Part shown: one piece after another, positions 46,173-54,035 of the stretch
Layout of the letters: each line of letters starts with the position of its first letter
Numbering within the stretch: the first letter of the stretch is position 1
DNA from: Paenisporosarcina sp. HGH0030
GTDB lineage: Bacteria; Bacillota; Bacilli; Bacillales_A; Planococcaceae
Reading direction: 5' to 3'
Length of the DNA: 64,000 nt
NCBI RefSeq assembly: GCF_000411295.1
Contig: NZ_KE150421.1
Coordinates: 1,556,835 to 1,620,834 of the forward strand
Notes under the pieces: generated by a model
The model's database searches: none
What the model saw: the letters and a program-made list of their open reading frames with translations, nothing else
Told to the model about the DNA's origin: nothing
Made by a program: the position numbers and the translations under genes

Positions 46173-46421
46173 TCATTTACAGGTAGAAAGGACAATTGCC
46201 AATAGCAGCTTCACACAATTTCTTAGTTTTTCAGAAACTATGTTATTGGCTGTATATCCACTCAAAATCGACTTAATTACTCCATCTTTCATCGACAAAT
46301 CATTTGAAAGTACACCGATTTTCTTTTGACTATCACTCTTCAAGTAATTCCAATGATTATTAAGCAGTTTTAATCCATTCTCAACAGAAGTAAATATATT
46401 TTCCCATTCCCCTATTGAAAG
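46173..46421 (-). pseudogene. Unassigned open frame without proper start
   Basis: An 82-codon open frame (ending VKLLLAIVLSTCK) has no usable start at its 5' end, where TGA closes it; an ATG lies inside (MKDGVIKSILSG). I do not recognise it. It could be the 3' remnant of a lost gene. The remaining gap to 46590 holds only the terminator below. Confidence 0.25.
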
Positions 46422-46499
46422 TCAGCTTAGGCGGACTTGTTGGAAACATCATTTATATGACGGATTTTCATTCTACTATCGCCAATATTCTAAACGCAC

Positions 46500-46538
46500 A
46501 AAACCCCTTACAGCCGCTGAATTCTGTAAGGGGTTTTT
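46500..46538 (+). terminator. Terminator-like hairpin without an obvious gene
   Basis: CCCCTTACAG / CTGTAAGGGG with a 10-base loop followed by TTTTTCT on the plus strand. No plus-strand gene ends nearby. It may belong to a lost gene or a small RNA. Confidence 0.5.
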
Positions 46539-46590
46539 CTATAAGGAGGTCATCTTATAGCAATAGTATGGGCAGCATGGCTACCATTTA

Positions 46591-47880
46591 TTAAAATAAT
46601 TTGCTGTTTGGGGGAACTTCGCGAAGATATTTATCTCTATCTAAGCTTTCCTCATATTGATTCGTTGTAACATCTTCATCTTCATCGACACCACCTAAGG
46701 GAATTTCATTCTCAGTAGAATTCGTGTCGAATGCAAATGCATTGCCATGTCCTTCATTTTCGTAACCAGTTTCTCTATACTCTGGCTCTTCGGATGTGTT
46801 GTACTTATTTAAAGCTTTTTCTTCAGATTGATTAGTTGGTTCGTTATGTTTACCTGCTGTATACTCAGTCCCAAAAACTCGTTTTTCTTCCGTTCGAGGA
46901 TCTCTATCAAAATCGTGTTTCATTTCCTCAGTGGATTTATCATTATTTAATTCACTACCAAATGCTGCAGGTCCTAAATTAGGGTCTACACCAGGAGATT
47001 GGAATCCATCTGTCTGTTGTTCATTCTTAATCGTATCCTGAATATTCGGACGATTCTCCCGAACCATTCTATCTTCCTGCATTGAATGACCAATATGGTC
47101 TTCTTCTCTGGCCAAATATGGATCCGTAGCGAAAGTTTCTCCTCGCCCAAAACGATCTGTAGGTTCGTCGAAACGACCATCTGTCTCATTAACAAAATCA
47201 TTTGTTGACGGTTCAAACCCCTTTTCTTTAGCATATTCTCTTTGAGGATTTTTACCACTGTCAAAAGTCATTTCGCTTCGCGGTTCTTCTGCACTAAAGG
47301 TTGTGGAATCTCCAGTAAGATTTTTATCTGTTTCATTGAATCGTGATTCAACAAAGTCTGTACGTGCTGAAGCGGTAAACTCATTTGAATGTCTTGTCGC
47401 TTCGTTACGAGTCGTGTCTTCGAAACCTGGTTCAATTGGTTGAACTGCCCGCTCTTCTCCATGATAAGATTCATAACTGTTTCCAGTTGATCCAAACGTA
47501 TCATAGCCTTCTTCAAACTCATTCTGGTGAGAATCTGTGACTCTATCGTTTAGCGATGCATCGGTGTACAGTAAAAACCCACCACTAGCAACATCTTTTG
47601 AATAGCGATCAGTTTCTGCGTCATTTAAATCTAATTTCCTCAGACCTTCTTTAACGGAATCTTCTCCCGTAAACCATGATTTGAATTTATCCATGAATGT
47701 ACCCGCTTCATGCGTCGAAACTTCAGAATAGCGATTTAATGTACTCATGTGTGCATGATCTTTTGAAATGACATGTATATCACTCTCGGAATAACCTTGT
47801 GCTTTTAGTTGTTCTAATTTTTCATACATTTCATCCTCTGTACGAGCAACTTCAATTTTACGATTTGATTCAAAGTTCAT
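46591..47880 (-). CDS. YflT-type general stress protein with long acidic tail
   Basis: 429 residues. The first about 110 residues match the general-stress YflT/17M domain (IEVARTEDEMYEKLEQLKAQ, GYSESDIHVISKD, GGFLLYTD). The remaining about 310 residues are hydrophilic, rich in Glu, Asp, Asn, Thr and Arg, without hydrophobic core patterns, so likely disordered. B. subtilis YflT is only about the size of the N-terminal domain. A sigma-B promoter (GTTTAA-N15-GGGTAG) lies 35 bases upstream, which supports a role in general stress. The exact function is unknown. ATG 47880 follows AGGAGG. Confidence 0.78.
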   Translation of the reverse strand: MNFESNRKIEVARTEDEMYEKLEQLKAQGYSESDIHVISKDHAHMSTLNRYSEVSTHEAGTFMDKFKSWFTGEDSVKEGLRKLDLNDAETDRYSKDVASGGFLLYTDASLNDRVTDSHQNEFEEGYDTFGSTGNSYESYHGEERAVQPIEPGFEDTTRNEATRHSNEFTASARTDFVESRFNETDKNLTGDSTTFSAEEPRSEMTFDSGKNPQREYAKEKGFEPSTNDFVNETDGRFDEPTDRFGRGETFATDPYLAREEDHIGHSMQEDRMVRENRPNIQDTIKNEQQTDGFQSPGVDPNLGPAAFGSELNNDKSTEEMKHDFDRDPRTEEKRVFGTEYTAGKHNEPTNQSEEKALNKYNTSEEPEYRETGYENEGHGNAFAFDTNSTENEIPLGGVDEDEDVTTNQYEESLDRDKYLREVPPNSKLF

Positions 47881-47914
47881 GGGGTTACCTCCTATTTTTT
47901 GATTTACATTCTAT

Positions 47915-47941
47915 CTACCCAACGCTTTATTAAAGTTAAAC
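47915..47941 (-). promoter_or_regulatory. Sigma-B promoter of the YflT-like gene
   Basis: On the minus strand GTTTAA (47941-47936) and GGGTAG (47920-47915) are 15 bases apart, against the sigma-B consensus GTTTAA-N12-15-GGGWAT. Confidence 0.7.
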
Positions 47942-47986
47942 ACTTTTGAAAACTTTTAATCAGACTGTAATATGATTGCACAAAAA

Positions 47987-48014
47987 AACCTGTGCTCAGC
48001 TGAGCACAGGTTTA
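47987..48014 (-). terminator. Terminator of the RsbR-like gene
   Basis: A perfect palindrome AAACCTGTGCTCAG / CTGAGCACAGGTTT with T-rich sequence after it on the minus strand. Confidence 0.85.
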
Positions 48015-48021
48015 TCTTAGT

Positions 48022-48852
48022 CTATTTCATTTGTAATGCTTGGGATAGATTTCCAGCTATATGGATGTCTTTGAAGTTCAAACCCAGATGAACTGCTGTC
48101 AAAGCGATTTCTGGTCGAACTCCGGATAATGTAGTCTTAACTCCGACAATCTTCAATGCATCTATTAATTGGAAAATTTGCATGGCTACCATTGTATCAA
48201 TTACATTTACACCTGATAAATCTACATACAAATGAGTAATGCATTTTTTCGTGCATTCCATCAATGTATTCTCCAACAAATATTTAGCTCGTTGCGTATC
48301 GATTTCACCCACTACAGGAAGTAAACCAACATCTTGATGTAATTTAATCACCGGAGCACTCAAGTCATTAATCAATTCTTGCTGACTTTTTAGCCTTCGC
48401 AAAGATAGCTGATCGTGTACTTCTACAAATCTAGTCATAACCCTACTGAACGCTTTTAGAATAATATGATTCCATGAATAAATTTGTTCTTTTGTATAAG
48501 TTCCTTCATTCTCTCTTTCAAAACTCTCAATCATACTAAGATATTGTCTTTGTACATTGAGGAATTCCTGCAAAATTATATGAGTGGGTGTAGATTGATG
48601 ACCAGTATCGGTAACAATTTCGTTTAACCAAACTTCAAAAGCTTTAAAGAATTCATGTTCATCTTCCAAAAAAACCTGAATTAAATGTTCATGAAAACTA
48701 TAATTTTGAGATTTTAAACGATTAATATCTTTTGCATCTTTAGATGCATATACACCTACTGCAGTAGATTGATCAATCGATTTGTACCAGTCATCAGTTA
48801 ATTTTTCGGCTTTTGTTATTAAGTATTTATAAAGATCCATATTCCTGTGCAT
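48022..48852 (-). CDS. RsbR-paralogue stressosome protein (STAS domain)
   Basis: 276 residues. N-terminal globin-like RsbR sensor domain (about 1-150) and C-terminal STAS domain (about 160-272). The STAS part has VDLSGVNVIDTMVAMQIFQL, with the phosphorylatable Thr of RsbR proteins, and a second Thr in EIALTAVHLG. RsbR paralogues build the stressosome with RsbS and hold RsbT, whose release activates sigma-B. It lies next to a gene with a sigma-B promoter. No rsbS or rsbT is in the window. ATG 48852 has GGAG 10 bases upstream. Confidence 0.87.
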   Translation of the reverse strand: MHRNMDLYKYLITKAEKLTDDWYKSIDQSTAVGVYASKDAKDINRLKSQNYSFHEHLIQVFLEDEHEFFKAFEVWLNEIVTDTGHQSTPTHIILQEFLNVQRQYLSMIESFERENEGTYTKEQIYSWNHIILKAFSRVMTRFVEVHDQLSLRRLKSQQELINDLSAPVIKLHQDVGLLPVVGEIDTQRAKYLLENTLMECTKKCITHLYVDLSGVNVIDTMVAMQIFQLIDALKIVGVKTTLSGVRPEIALTAVHLGLNFKDIHIAGNLSQALQMK

Positions 48853-48919
48853 GCTGAGGGCACTCCTTCACATTTTAGAATCCTTTCTGTGACGATATGT
48901 AGAAAGGAGATGATTTCGG

Positions 48920-49646
48920 TTGGTCTTGGATTTACTTTCTTCTCAAACCTCAATTCGTACATATAAAAACAAGAAATTGTCAAAAGAAGAAGTTTTGAAC
49001 TTATTTCAGTTGCTCAACATGCAGCGAGTTCTCATTTTGTACAAGCTTATAGTTTTATTTGGATAACGGACTAAGTTATCACGAACAAATTGGGGCAATT
49101 ATCAAAAAAACCGACACAAATGGAAACAGCTGGAGCTGTATTTGTTTGTTGTGTTGATTTTAAGAGACTACAAATTGCTGGTGTAATTAATGATACTACT
49201 ATTGTAGCGGATACAACAGAAAATGTAATCGTCAGAACAACAGATGTTGCAATTTTCGCACAAAATTTGGCTATAGCGGCTATGGTATTTGTTACATCGG
49301 TGGAATCCGCAACAGCCTAGATGAAATTTCAGAACTATTAAATCTACCGAGTCGAGTATTTCCCGTTTTTGCAATGACAATGGGTGTCCCAGATGAAAAA
49401 TATGAAGCGAAACCACGTTTTCCAGTCGAAGCGATTGTACATGAAAATGAATATAATAGTGAAAAATATCATACCCTCTTATCCATTTACGACCAGACGA
49501 TGGAGAATTATTACGCTACTAGAGGTTCAAATCAAAAGACGACCAACTGGACCCAATCAATGGCTAAGTTTTTAGGGGAAGCCCGTCGGTAACATATGAA
49601 AGATTTCCTGAAAAAACAAGGTTTTATTTGGAAAAAAATTTTCTGA
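48920..49646 (+). pseudogene. Frameshifted NfrA/NfsA-type nitroreductase
   Basis: Pieces of an FMN nitroreductase of the NfrA family appear in different frames in the right order: LLSSQTSIRTYKNKKLSKEE, then AQHAASSHFVQAYSFI, a damaged middle around 49090-49250, then CYIGGIRNSLDEISELLNLP and AMTMGVPDEKYEAKPRFPVE, ENYYATRGS and finally HMKDFLKKQGF. At least three frameshifts are needed. TTG 48920 follows a near-perfect Shine-Dalgarno AGAAAGGAGATGAT, so the gene was once well translated. It cannot make an intact enzyme unless the sequence has errors. Confidence 0.85.
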
Positions 49647-49792
49647 TTCAAAAGGATTTTCAATCAATCCTTTTGAGACTCCCTCTATTAAAGAAATGAA
49701 GTTCCCTGAAAAATGTAAACCACCTCGTTAATGAAAGTTAACGAGCAAAAAATGGCATTACCAAAATTATGTTCTTTTTTTCAACAAAAATA

Positions 49793-49820
49793 CGAACATA
49801 TATTCTGTTTATGTTATAAT
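49793..49820 (+). promoter_or_regulatory. Toxin promoter with possible LexA box
   Basis: A perfect -10 TATAAT is at 49815-49820. CGAAC-ATAT-ATTCT (49793-49806) matches 8 of 10 bases of the Bacillus LexA/DinR box CGAAC-N4-GTTCG and covers the -35 region, which otherwise lacks a good hexamer. SOS control is inferred. Confidence 0.4.
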
Positions 49821-49883
49821 AAAAGGAACAATTGTAGATGACAGGTAGCGGATGATCACTTCCAGGGAATGGAGGTGATGCCT

Positions 49884-49991
49884 ATGACAAGTTTTGAATC
49901 GATGAGTTTGCTTATGCAGCTTGCAACTGTAATGATCGGGGGCTTTTCAATCGTTGTATCATTAGTCATTTTTTTCGCTAAAAAGAAATAG
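49884..49991 (+). CDS. Holin-like type I toxin peptide
   Basis: 35 residues: MTSFESMSLLMQLATVMIGG, then a hydrophobic segment and FFAKKK. The plan (short polar N-terminus with FESxSL, one membrane helix, Lys-rich C-terminus) matches the putative holin-like toxin family of Firmicutes, type I toxins that insert into the cell membrane. ATG 49884 is 8 bases after GGAGG; an ATG two codons earlier overlaps the site. The stop lies at the edge of a terminator. On the opposite strand a strong promoter at 50105-50132 would drive an antisense RNA into its 3' end. Confidence 0.75.
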   Translation: MTSFESMSLLMQLATVMIGGFSIVVSLVIFFAKKK

Positions 49992-50098
49992 CCGTCCCCA
50001 CTGATTAGGCGAGACGGCTTTTTCTGAATTAATCTGGATCAACCGCTATTTTGTACATTAGCGATTGTTGACTAGGTGCTGACACACCTAGTCTTTCT
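49975..50098 (-). ncRNA. Predicted antisense RNA antitoxin
   Basis: The strong minus-strand promoter ending at 50105 would start an RNA near 50098 with no open frame. It would fold a 9-bp stem GACTAGGTG / CACCTAGTC and run to the shared hairpin at 49990-50018, followed by TTTCTTTTT on that strand. It overlaps the 3' end of the toxin mRNA tail to tail, as in TxpA/RatA-type systems. Boundaries are estimates. Confidence 0.5.
49990..50026 (+). terminator. Shared terminator of toxin mRNA and antisense RNA
   Basis: AGCCGTC / GACGGCT with a loop of about 15 bases and TTTTTCTG on the plus strand; T-rich on the minus side too. The TAG stop of the toxin overlaps the first stem base. Confidence 0.82.
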
Positions 50099-50104
50099 GA
50101 TTTA

Positions 50105-50132
50105 AGTATACACTATTTTTTGCACTTCTCAA
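50105..50132 (-). promoter_or_regulatory. Promoter of the antisense RNA
   Basis: On the minus strand TTGAGA (50132-50127) and TATACT (50110-50105) are 16 bases apart, 5 of 6 matches each. There is no minus-strand gene directly downstream. Confidence 0.65.
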
Positions 50133-50153
50133 AGGTTTCTTATGTCTAATCTA

Positions 50154-51113
50154 CTACTTGTTTTTGAGAAGCGACTGCTCTTGTTCAATTGTCGGCCCCG
50201 CCTTTAACTCTCGATTTATTGCCCATTGTCTTGTATCCTGTGCAGTCGTGGCTAAAGGTCTAATGGTCAGCCCGTTGTCGATTGCTCGTTGATTTTCAAC
50301 AATGATAAAACCTTCGGGATAGTCTTGTGAAATGGATACCCAAAAAGGATATCTTCGGGAACCCAAGTCCGTTGATTCCAAAACGGCGTCAGGAATCCAT
50401 TGTTTTTCAATTGTAGCTGTCGTTATACTGTCAATGAATTTTTCCATTGACAGTGGATTTGAAGCTGCATTAAATGTACCAGTTGTCCCATTTTCAATCA
50501 TTTGCACAATCCAACTAGCCATATCCCTTACATCAATCCATTGGACCATGCGATGAGGTTCATTCCCACCGGGTAAAGCAACTTTCCCGTTTTCCATTAA
50601 CCTTTTCGCATAGTACGTGAATCGGTCTGTAGGATCATGCGGACCTACAACGATACATGGACGAATAATCAATGCACGGTCCTTAAAGGTTTCGTTGATT
50701 AATTTTTCGCACATAACTTTTAATGGTCCATAAGTTTCACCAGTCACTTCATCTGACTCGATTTTTTGTGCAAAAGTAGAACTTGACTCATTAGGTCTGC
50801 CTTTTTTGTAATCGTCATAAACCGAAATGGTCGAAATGAACATATAACGATTTGTTTTATTTTTCAATACGCTTATCACTGGATGCAGGTCTTGAGGAGA
50901 ATAAGCACATGTATCTAAGACTGCATCCCACTCTTTTTCACGTAACTTCTCCGCATCTTTCCGCCGATCTCCTTGAATATGCCTTAACTGTTTGAACACT
51001 TCAGGATTCGTTTTTCCCCGGTTAAATAATACCACTTCATGTCCGTTTTTGACTGCCGCTTCCACTAAGTGACGTCCTACAAAAGATGTTCCACCAAGCA
51101 CTAAAATTTTCAT
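50154..51113 (-). CDS. NAD-dependent epimerase/dehydratase-type reductase
   Basis: 319 residues, extended short-chain dehydrogenase fold. The Rossmann motif GGTSFVGRHLVEAAVKNGH is at the N-terminus, RGKTNP and DTCAYSPQDL follow, and the active-site YGPLK (Tyr-x-x-x-Lys) is near residue 128. The substrate part has RPCIVVGPHDPTDRFTYYAKR and NAASNPLSMEKFI. This subgroup resembles plant-chloroplast mRNA-binding/isoflavone reductase-like proteins; substrates in bacteria are unknown. ATG 51113 lies before a region with GGAG. It is alone in its unit. Confidence 0.82.
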   Translation of the reverse strand: MKILVLGGTSFVGRHLVEAAVKNGHEVVLFNRGKTNPEVFKQLRHIQGDRRKDAEKLREKEWDAVLDTCAYSPQDLHPVISVLKNKTNRYMFISTISVYDDYKKGRPNESSSTFAQKIESDEVTGETYGPLKVMCEKLINETFKDRALIIRPCIVVGPHDPTDRFTYYAKRLMENGKVALPGGNEPHRMVQWIDVRDMASWIVQMIENGTTGTFNAASNPLSMEKFIDSITTATIEKQWIPDAVLESTDLGSRRYPFWVSISQDYPEGFIIVENQRAIDNGLTIRPLATTAQDTRQWAINRELKAGPTIEQEQSLLKNK

Positions 51114-51370
51114 TTTCCCATCTCCTCTACTTCTTACAATTTCTTCGCATATTAAAAAAAACCTTTAAAAATTTCAGTTAAAGCATTGCTTCTTGTTTTT
51201 AAAGCATACTAAATACGACATAGGACGTTTTAGTTAGATATAAAAAAGGATATAGGGTATGGAGTAGCAAACCGTGTGGGAAAATACTCGCATTTTGTCG
51301 AACTGTGCTATAGATTCAATGCGTGCAATGTTAAACTTACCTAATCTTATTGAAGATAAAGGAGCATTTC

Positions 51371-52870
51371 ATGGATATTCAATGGACTCAACTTCCTCAA
51401 ATAAAAGCGCTCCACGTATATGGACCGTCTATGCAGCTAACGGCTGGGATTGTGTACGATTCAAGAGATGTACAAAATCAGTATGCCTTTTTTTGCATTA
51501 TAGGAGAAGAAACCGACGGTCACTTATACATAGATGAAGCAATTCAAAACGGCGCTACCACTATCGTGGGTTCAGACAAAAGTACCCTCGAATCTTATGC
51601 TTCTTCCCATCCCCTATTATCTTTTGTATTAGTGCATGATTCACAGGAAGCCTTGGCTTTTATAGCGATTGAATTTAATCATTATGTCTCAGATAAATTA
51701 TTCAAAGTCGGTGTTACCGGTACGAATGGAAAAACAACAGTTGCTACATATGTAAGAAACTTATTAAACTTACTCGATTTGCCTTGTGGGATGCTCGGTA
51801 CGAATGGCATTTTCACTTCAGATGAACAACTTCATCTCAAAAAAAGCACGCCTACCACCCCGATGTCATCGGATGTACAAGCTATTTTCACTGAGCTTGT
51901 GAACCATGGGGACAAAGCGGCATCCATGGAAGTGTCTTCGATTGCATTAGATCAGCATCGAGTAAGTGGATTTGAATTTGATGTGGCAATCCATACAAAT
52001 ATTTCTGAAGAGCACATGGAATATCATAAAACGTTCGAACATTATAAGATGTGCAAGCTTCGATTGTTTACACAGGCTAAAGCAAGTGTTATTAATTTGG
52101 ACGATGCCGGGATGAGTCAAGACATTATTCAAGCCGTACAAGGATCTATACTGACATATTCCAGTAATGTGGAATCCAATGCAGATTTAGTATGGACAAA
52201 TATACAGCATCATCTTGATGGAATGTCTTTCGATTTAATTTATGAAGACCAGACGTATCGTATTAATGTCCCCATCTACGGGGAATATAATGTAGGTAAT
52301 TTAGTTTCCGCGATTGGTGCTGCTTTATTTGCGAATGTCTCCCTACAGGAAATATTGCAAGTCCTCCCCAAGATGCAACAAGTAGATGGCCGCTTCCAAG
52401 TTATTCACGGACCTGAAAATAGAACAATCGTTTTGGATTATGCACATACACCTGTTGCATTAGAAGCGATTATGCGGGCTGTAAAAAAATTACCTCATAA
52501 CCGATTAATCACTTTAATTACTGGAATAGGCATTAGAGATTTCTCTAAGATGCCCAAAATGGCAAAAACAGCAGAAGGAAAAGCAGATGCGTTGATTGTC
52601 ACAGTTGATCATCCTGGCTATAATGATCCTTGGAATGTTGTTGACGCTGTCCTGAAGGGTTTTACCGAACCATATTTACAAGAAGTTTTGACCGCTCCTT
52701 CAAGACATGAGGGCGTTATGAAAGCGTTGAAAGCAAGTGAACCTGGTGATATTGTTTTACTGACGAGTGGATGTATAAACGGCTCTCAAATTGTAAAAGG
52801 GGAATATATTCCTCATTCGGATGAAGAAATTATTCACAATTATTTTTACAATACAAAATTGAGCGTATAA
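51371..52870 (+). CDS. MurE-like Mur ligase with altered specificity motif
   Basis: 499 residues with the three Mur-ligase domains. The UDP-binding N-domain has VYDSRDVQNQYAFFCIIG, the ATP P-loop is GVTGTNGKTTVATYV, and the carbamylated-Lys region is HYKMCKLRLF. The C-domain has DYAHTPVALEAIM and VLLTSGCINGSQ. MurE adds diaminopimelate or lysine to UDP-MurNAc-L-Ala-D-Glu. At the residues that select the amino acid, where DNPR (Dap) or DNPA/DDPN (Lys) would stand, this protein has DHPG (413-416) followed by YNDP. With EEHMEYHK replacing the usual DHLDYH, it is probably a paralogue with another substrate. ATG 51371 has GGAG 6 bases upstream. Confidence 0.82.
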   Translation: MDIQWTQLPQIKALHVYGPSMQLTAGIVYDSRDVQNQYAFFCIIGEETDGHLYIDEAIQNGATTIVGSDKSTLESYASSHPLLSFVLVHDSQEALAFIAIEFNHYVSDKLFKVGVTGTNGKTTVATYVRNLLNLLDLPCGMLGTNGIFTSDEQLHLKKSTPTTPMSSDVQAIFTELVNHGDKAASMEVSSIALDQHRVSGFEFDVAIHTNISEEHMEYHKTFEHYKMCKLRLFTQAKASVINLDDAGMSQDIIQAVQGSILTYSSNVESNADLVWTNIQHHLDGMSFDLIYEDQTYRINVPIYGEYNVGNLVSAIGAALFANVSLQEILQVLPKMQQVDGRFQVIHGPENRTIVLDYAHTPVALEAIMRAVKKLPHNRLITLITGIGIRDFSKMPKMAKTAEGKADALIVTVDHPGYNDPWNVVDAVLKGFTEPYLQEVLTAPSRHEGVMKALKASEPGDIVLLTSGCINGSQIVKGEYIPHSDEEIIHNYFYNTKLSV

Positions 52871-52903
52871 ACCTGTTGGCCCCGCGCCAACAGGTTTTTT
52901 GTT
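52871..52903 (+). terminator. Terminator of the MurE-like gene
   Basis: ACCTGTTGGC / GCCAACAGGT with loop CCCGC and TTTTTT, directly after the stop. Confidence 0.92.
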
Positions 52904-52916
52904 TCTTAAATGAAAC

Positions 52917-52952
52917 AAAAAAAGAACTGCCAATAAGCCAGCAGTTCTTTTT
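52917..52952 (-). terminator. Terminator of the glutamine-amidotransferase-like gene
   Basis: AAAGAACTGC / GCAGTTCTTT with A-rich and T-rich flanks. The minus-strand gene ends at 52956. Confidence 0.88.
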
Positions 52953-52955
52953 GGT

Positions 52956-53678
52956 TTAGTTATTCTTCTCTTTTCGTTTAATCGCTGCATCAATATATGC
53001 CTTAAAGACTCGTTTAGACGGTTCATCTCCAGCTTTTGCAAATTCCTCTGGATGCCATTGGAAACCAAAAACGAAGGAATGCTCTGTACTTTCTACGCCT
53101 TCAATGATGCCATCTTTAGCACGTGCTACTACTTTTAACGGTCCACCTACTTCATGACAGGCTTGATGGTGGAAAGAATTCACTCTGAACTCTGCTTCTT
53201 TAAGCATTTCAAACATTCGACTATCTTTGTCTACTTTTACTGGATGAGAACGATGAGTACGCTCTGCTTGTTGTTTATGTTGCATTACTGCTTCTTCTCT
53301 TTGAGAGTGAATACTTTGGTAGAGAGAACCTCCTGTTGCAACGTTTAACATGTGTAAACCGCGGCATACACCGATATATGGTTTATCAAGCTCCAACATT
53401 TTTTGCACTAAAGCATGCTCCATCGCGTCCAAACGTGGAGCGATTTTCCCTAAATGCACATGAGGATCTTGGTCATAATAAGAAGGATCTATATCTTCCC
53501 CTCCTGTTACAAACAGTGCATCAATTTGTTCACAAAGTGCATCGATATCTTCTCCCGGAATAAGAGGAATCACTAAAGGAATTCCACCTGCCTGTGTCAC
53601 AGCATCTGGATAAATGCATGGCATGAAATATCCTCCTCCCTCTGTAATTTCTGCGGTAATTCCAATAATTGGTTTCAT
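52956..53678 (-). CDS. Class I glutamine-amidotransferase-like gamma-Glu hydrolase (PuuD-like)
   Basis: 240 residues. The catalytic Cys105 is in YIGVCRGLHMLN, and the His and Glu are in FGFQWHPEEF. FVTGGEDIDPSYY and the NSFHHQA motif place it in the gamma-glutamyl-gamma-aminobutyrate hydrolase family, which releases glutamate from gamma-glutamyl compounds. No synthetase partner is beside it. ATG 53678 has GGAG 7 bases upstream. It is a single gene with its own terminator, convergent with the MurE-like gene. Confidence 0.88.
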   Translation of the reverse strand: MKPIIGITAEITEGGGYFMPCIYPDAVTQAGGIPLVIPLIPGEDIDALCEQIDALFVTGGEDIDPSYYDQDPHVHLGKIAPRLDAMEHALVQKMLELDKPYIGVCRGLHMLNVATGGSLYQSIHSQREEAVMQHKQQAERTHRSHPVKVDKDSRMFEMLKEAEFRVNSFHHQACHEVGGPLKVVARAKDGIIEGVESTEHSFVFGFQWHPEEFAKAGDEPSKRVFKAYIDAAIKRKEKNN

Positions 53679-53941
53679 GTATATTCTCCGTTCTATTTAA
53701 AAAAGTTCTTATTCCTTTATCTACCCTCTTAGATTCAGGAAAAACATAACTAAATATTCCAAATGCCATCTGAAGGAAATCCCCCCTTAATACCGGTTTA
53801 GTCATACTTACATTAGAATCTAATAGTAAATTGACAATAAGAAATCAAACATCATCTTCTACTTATGTAGACTTACAGACTGATATCGAAAGTGATGAGA
53901 TCATCTTAAACGCAGCAATCACTATTAAGAAACTTGAATGA
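53679..53941. other. Intergenic stretch with a doubtful 36-codon frame
   Basis: A plus-strand frame from TTG 53831 to TGA 53941 (ending NAAITIKKLE) has no ribosome binding site but is followed 3 bases later by a good terminator. It could be the tail of a lost gene or a small peptide gene; I do not recognise it. Confidence 0.25.
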
Positions 53942-53943
53942 AT

Positions 53944-53976
53944 CAAACGTTGTCATAAAGGCAACGTTTTTTTCAC
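53944..53976 (+). terminator. Terminator upstream of the SDR gene
   Basis: AAACGTTG / CAACGTTT with a T-run. It ends directly before the sigma-B promoter at 53977 and insulates it. Confidence 0.85.
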
Positions 53977-54001
53977 GTTTGAATCAGCCTGTGAAGGGAA
54001 T
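53977..54001 (+). promoter_or_regulatory. Sigma-B promoter of the SDR gene
   Basis: GTTTGA (53977) and GGGAAT (53996) are 13 bases apart: 5 of 6 and 6 of 6 matches to the sigma-B consensus. The start codon is 34 bases downstream. Confidence 0.75.
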
Positions 54002-54035
54002 AATTTTCATATCATAATTTTTGAGGAGGCGTATC

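Noticed and set aside
46440-46560. Insertion-sequence remnant near a GGCGGACTTG segment
   Set aside because: No transposase motif, terminal inverted repeats or target duplication could be found.
51274-51537. 87-codon frame before and across the MurE-like start
   Set aside because: It overlaps the MurE-like gene in another frame, and GGAG at 51361 clearly serves ATG 51371.
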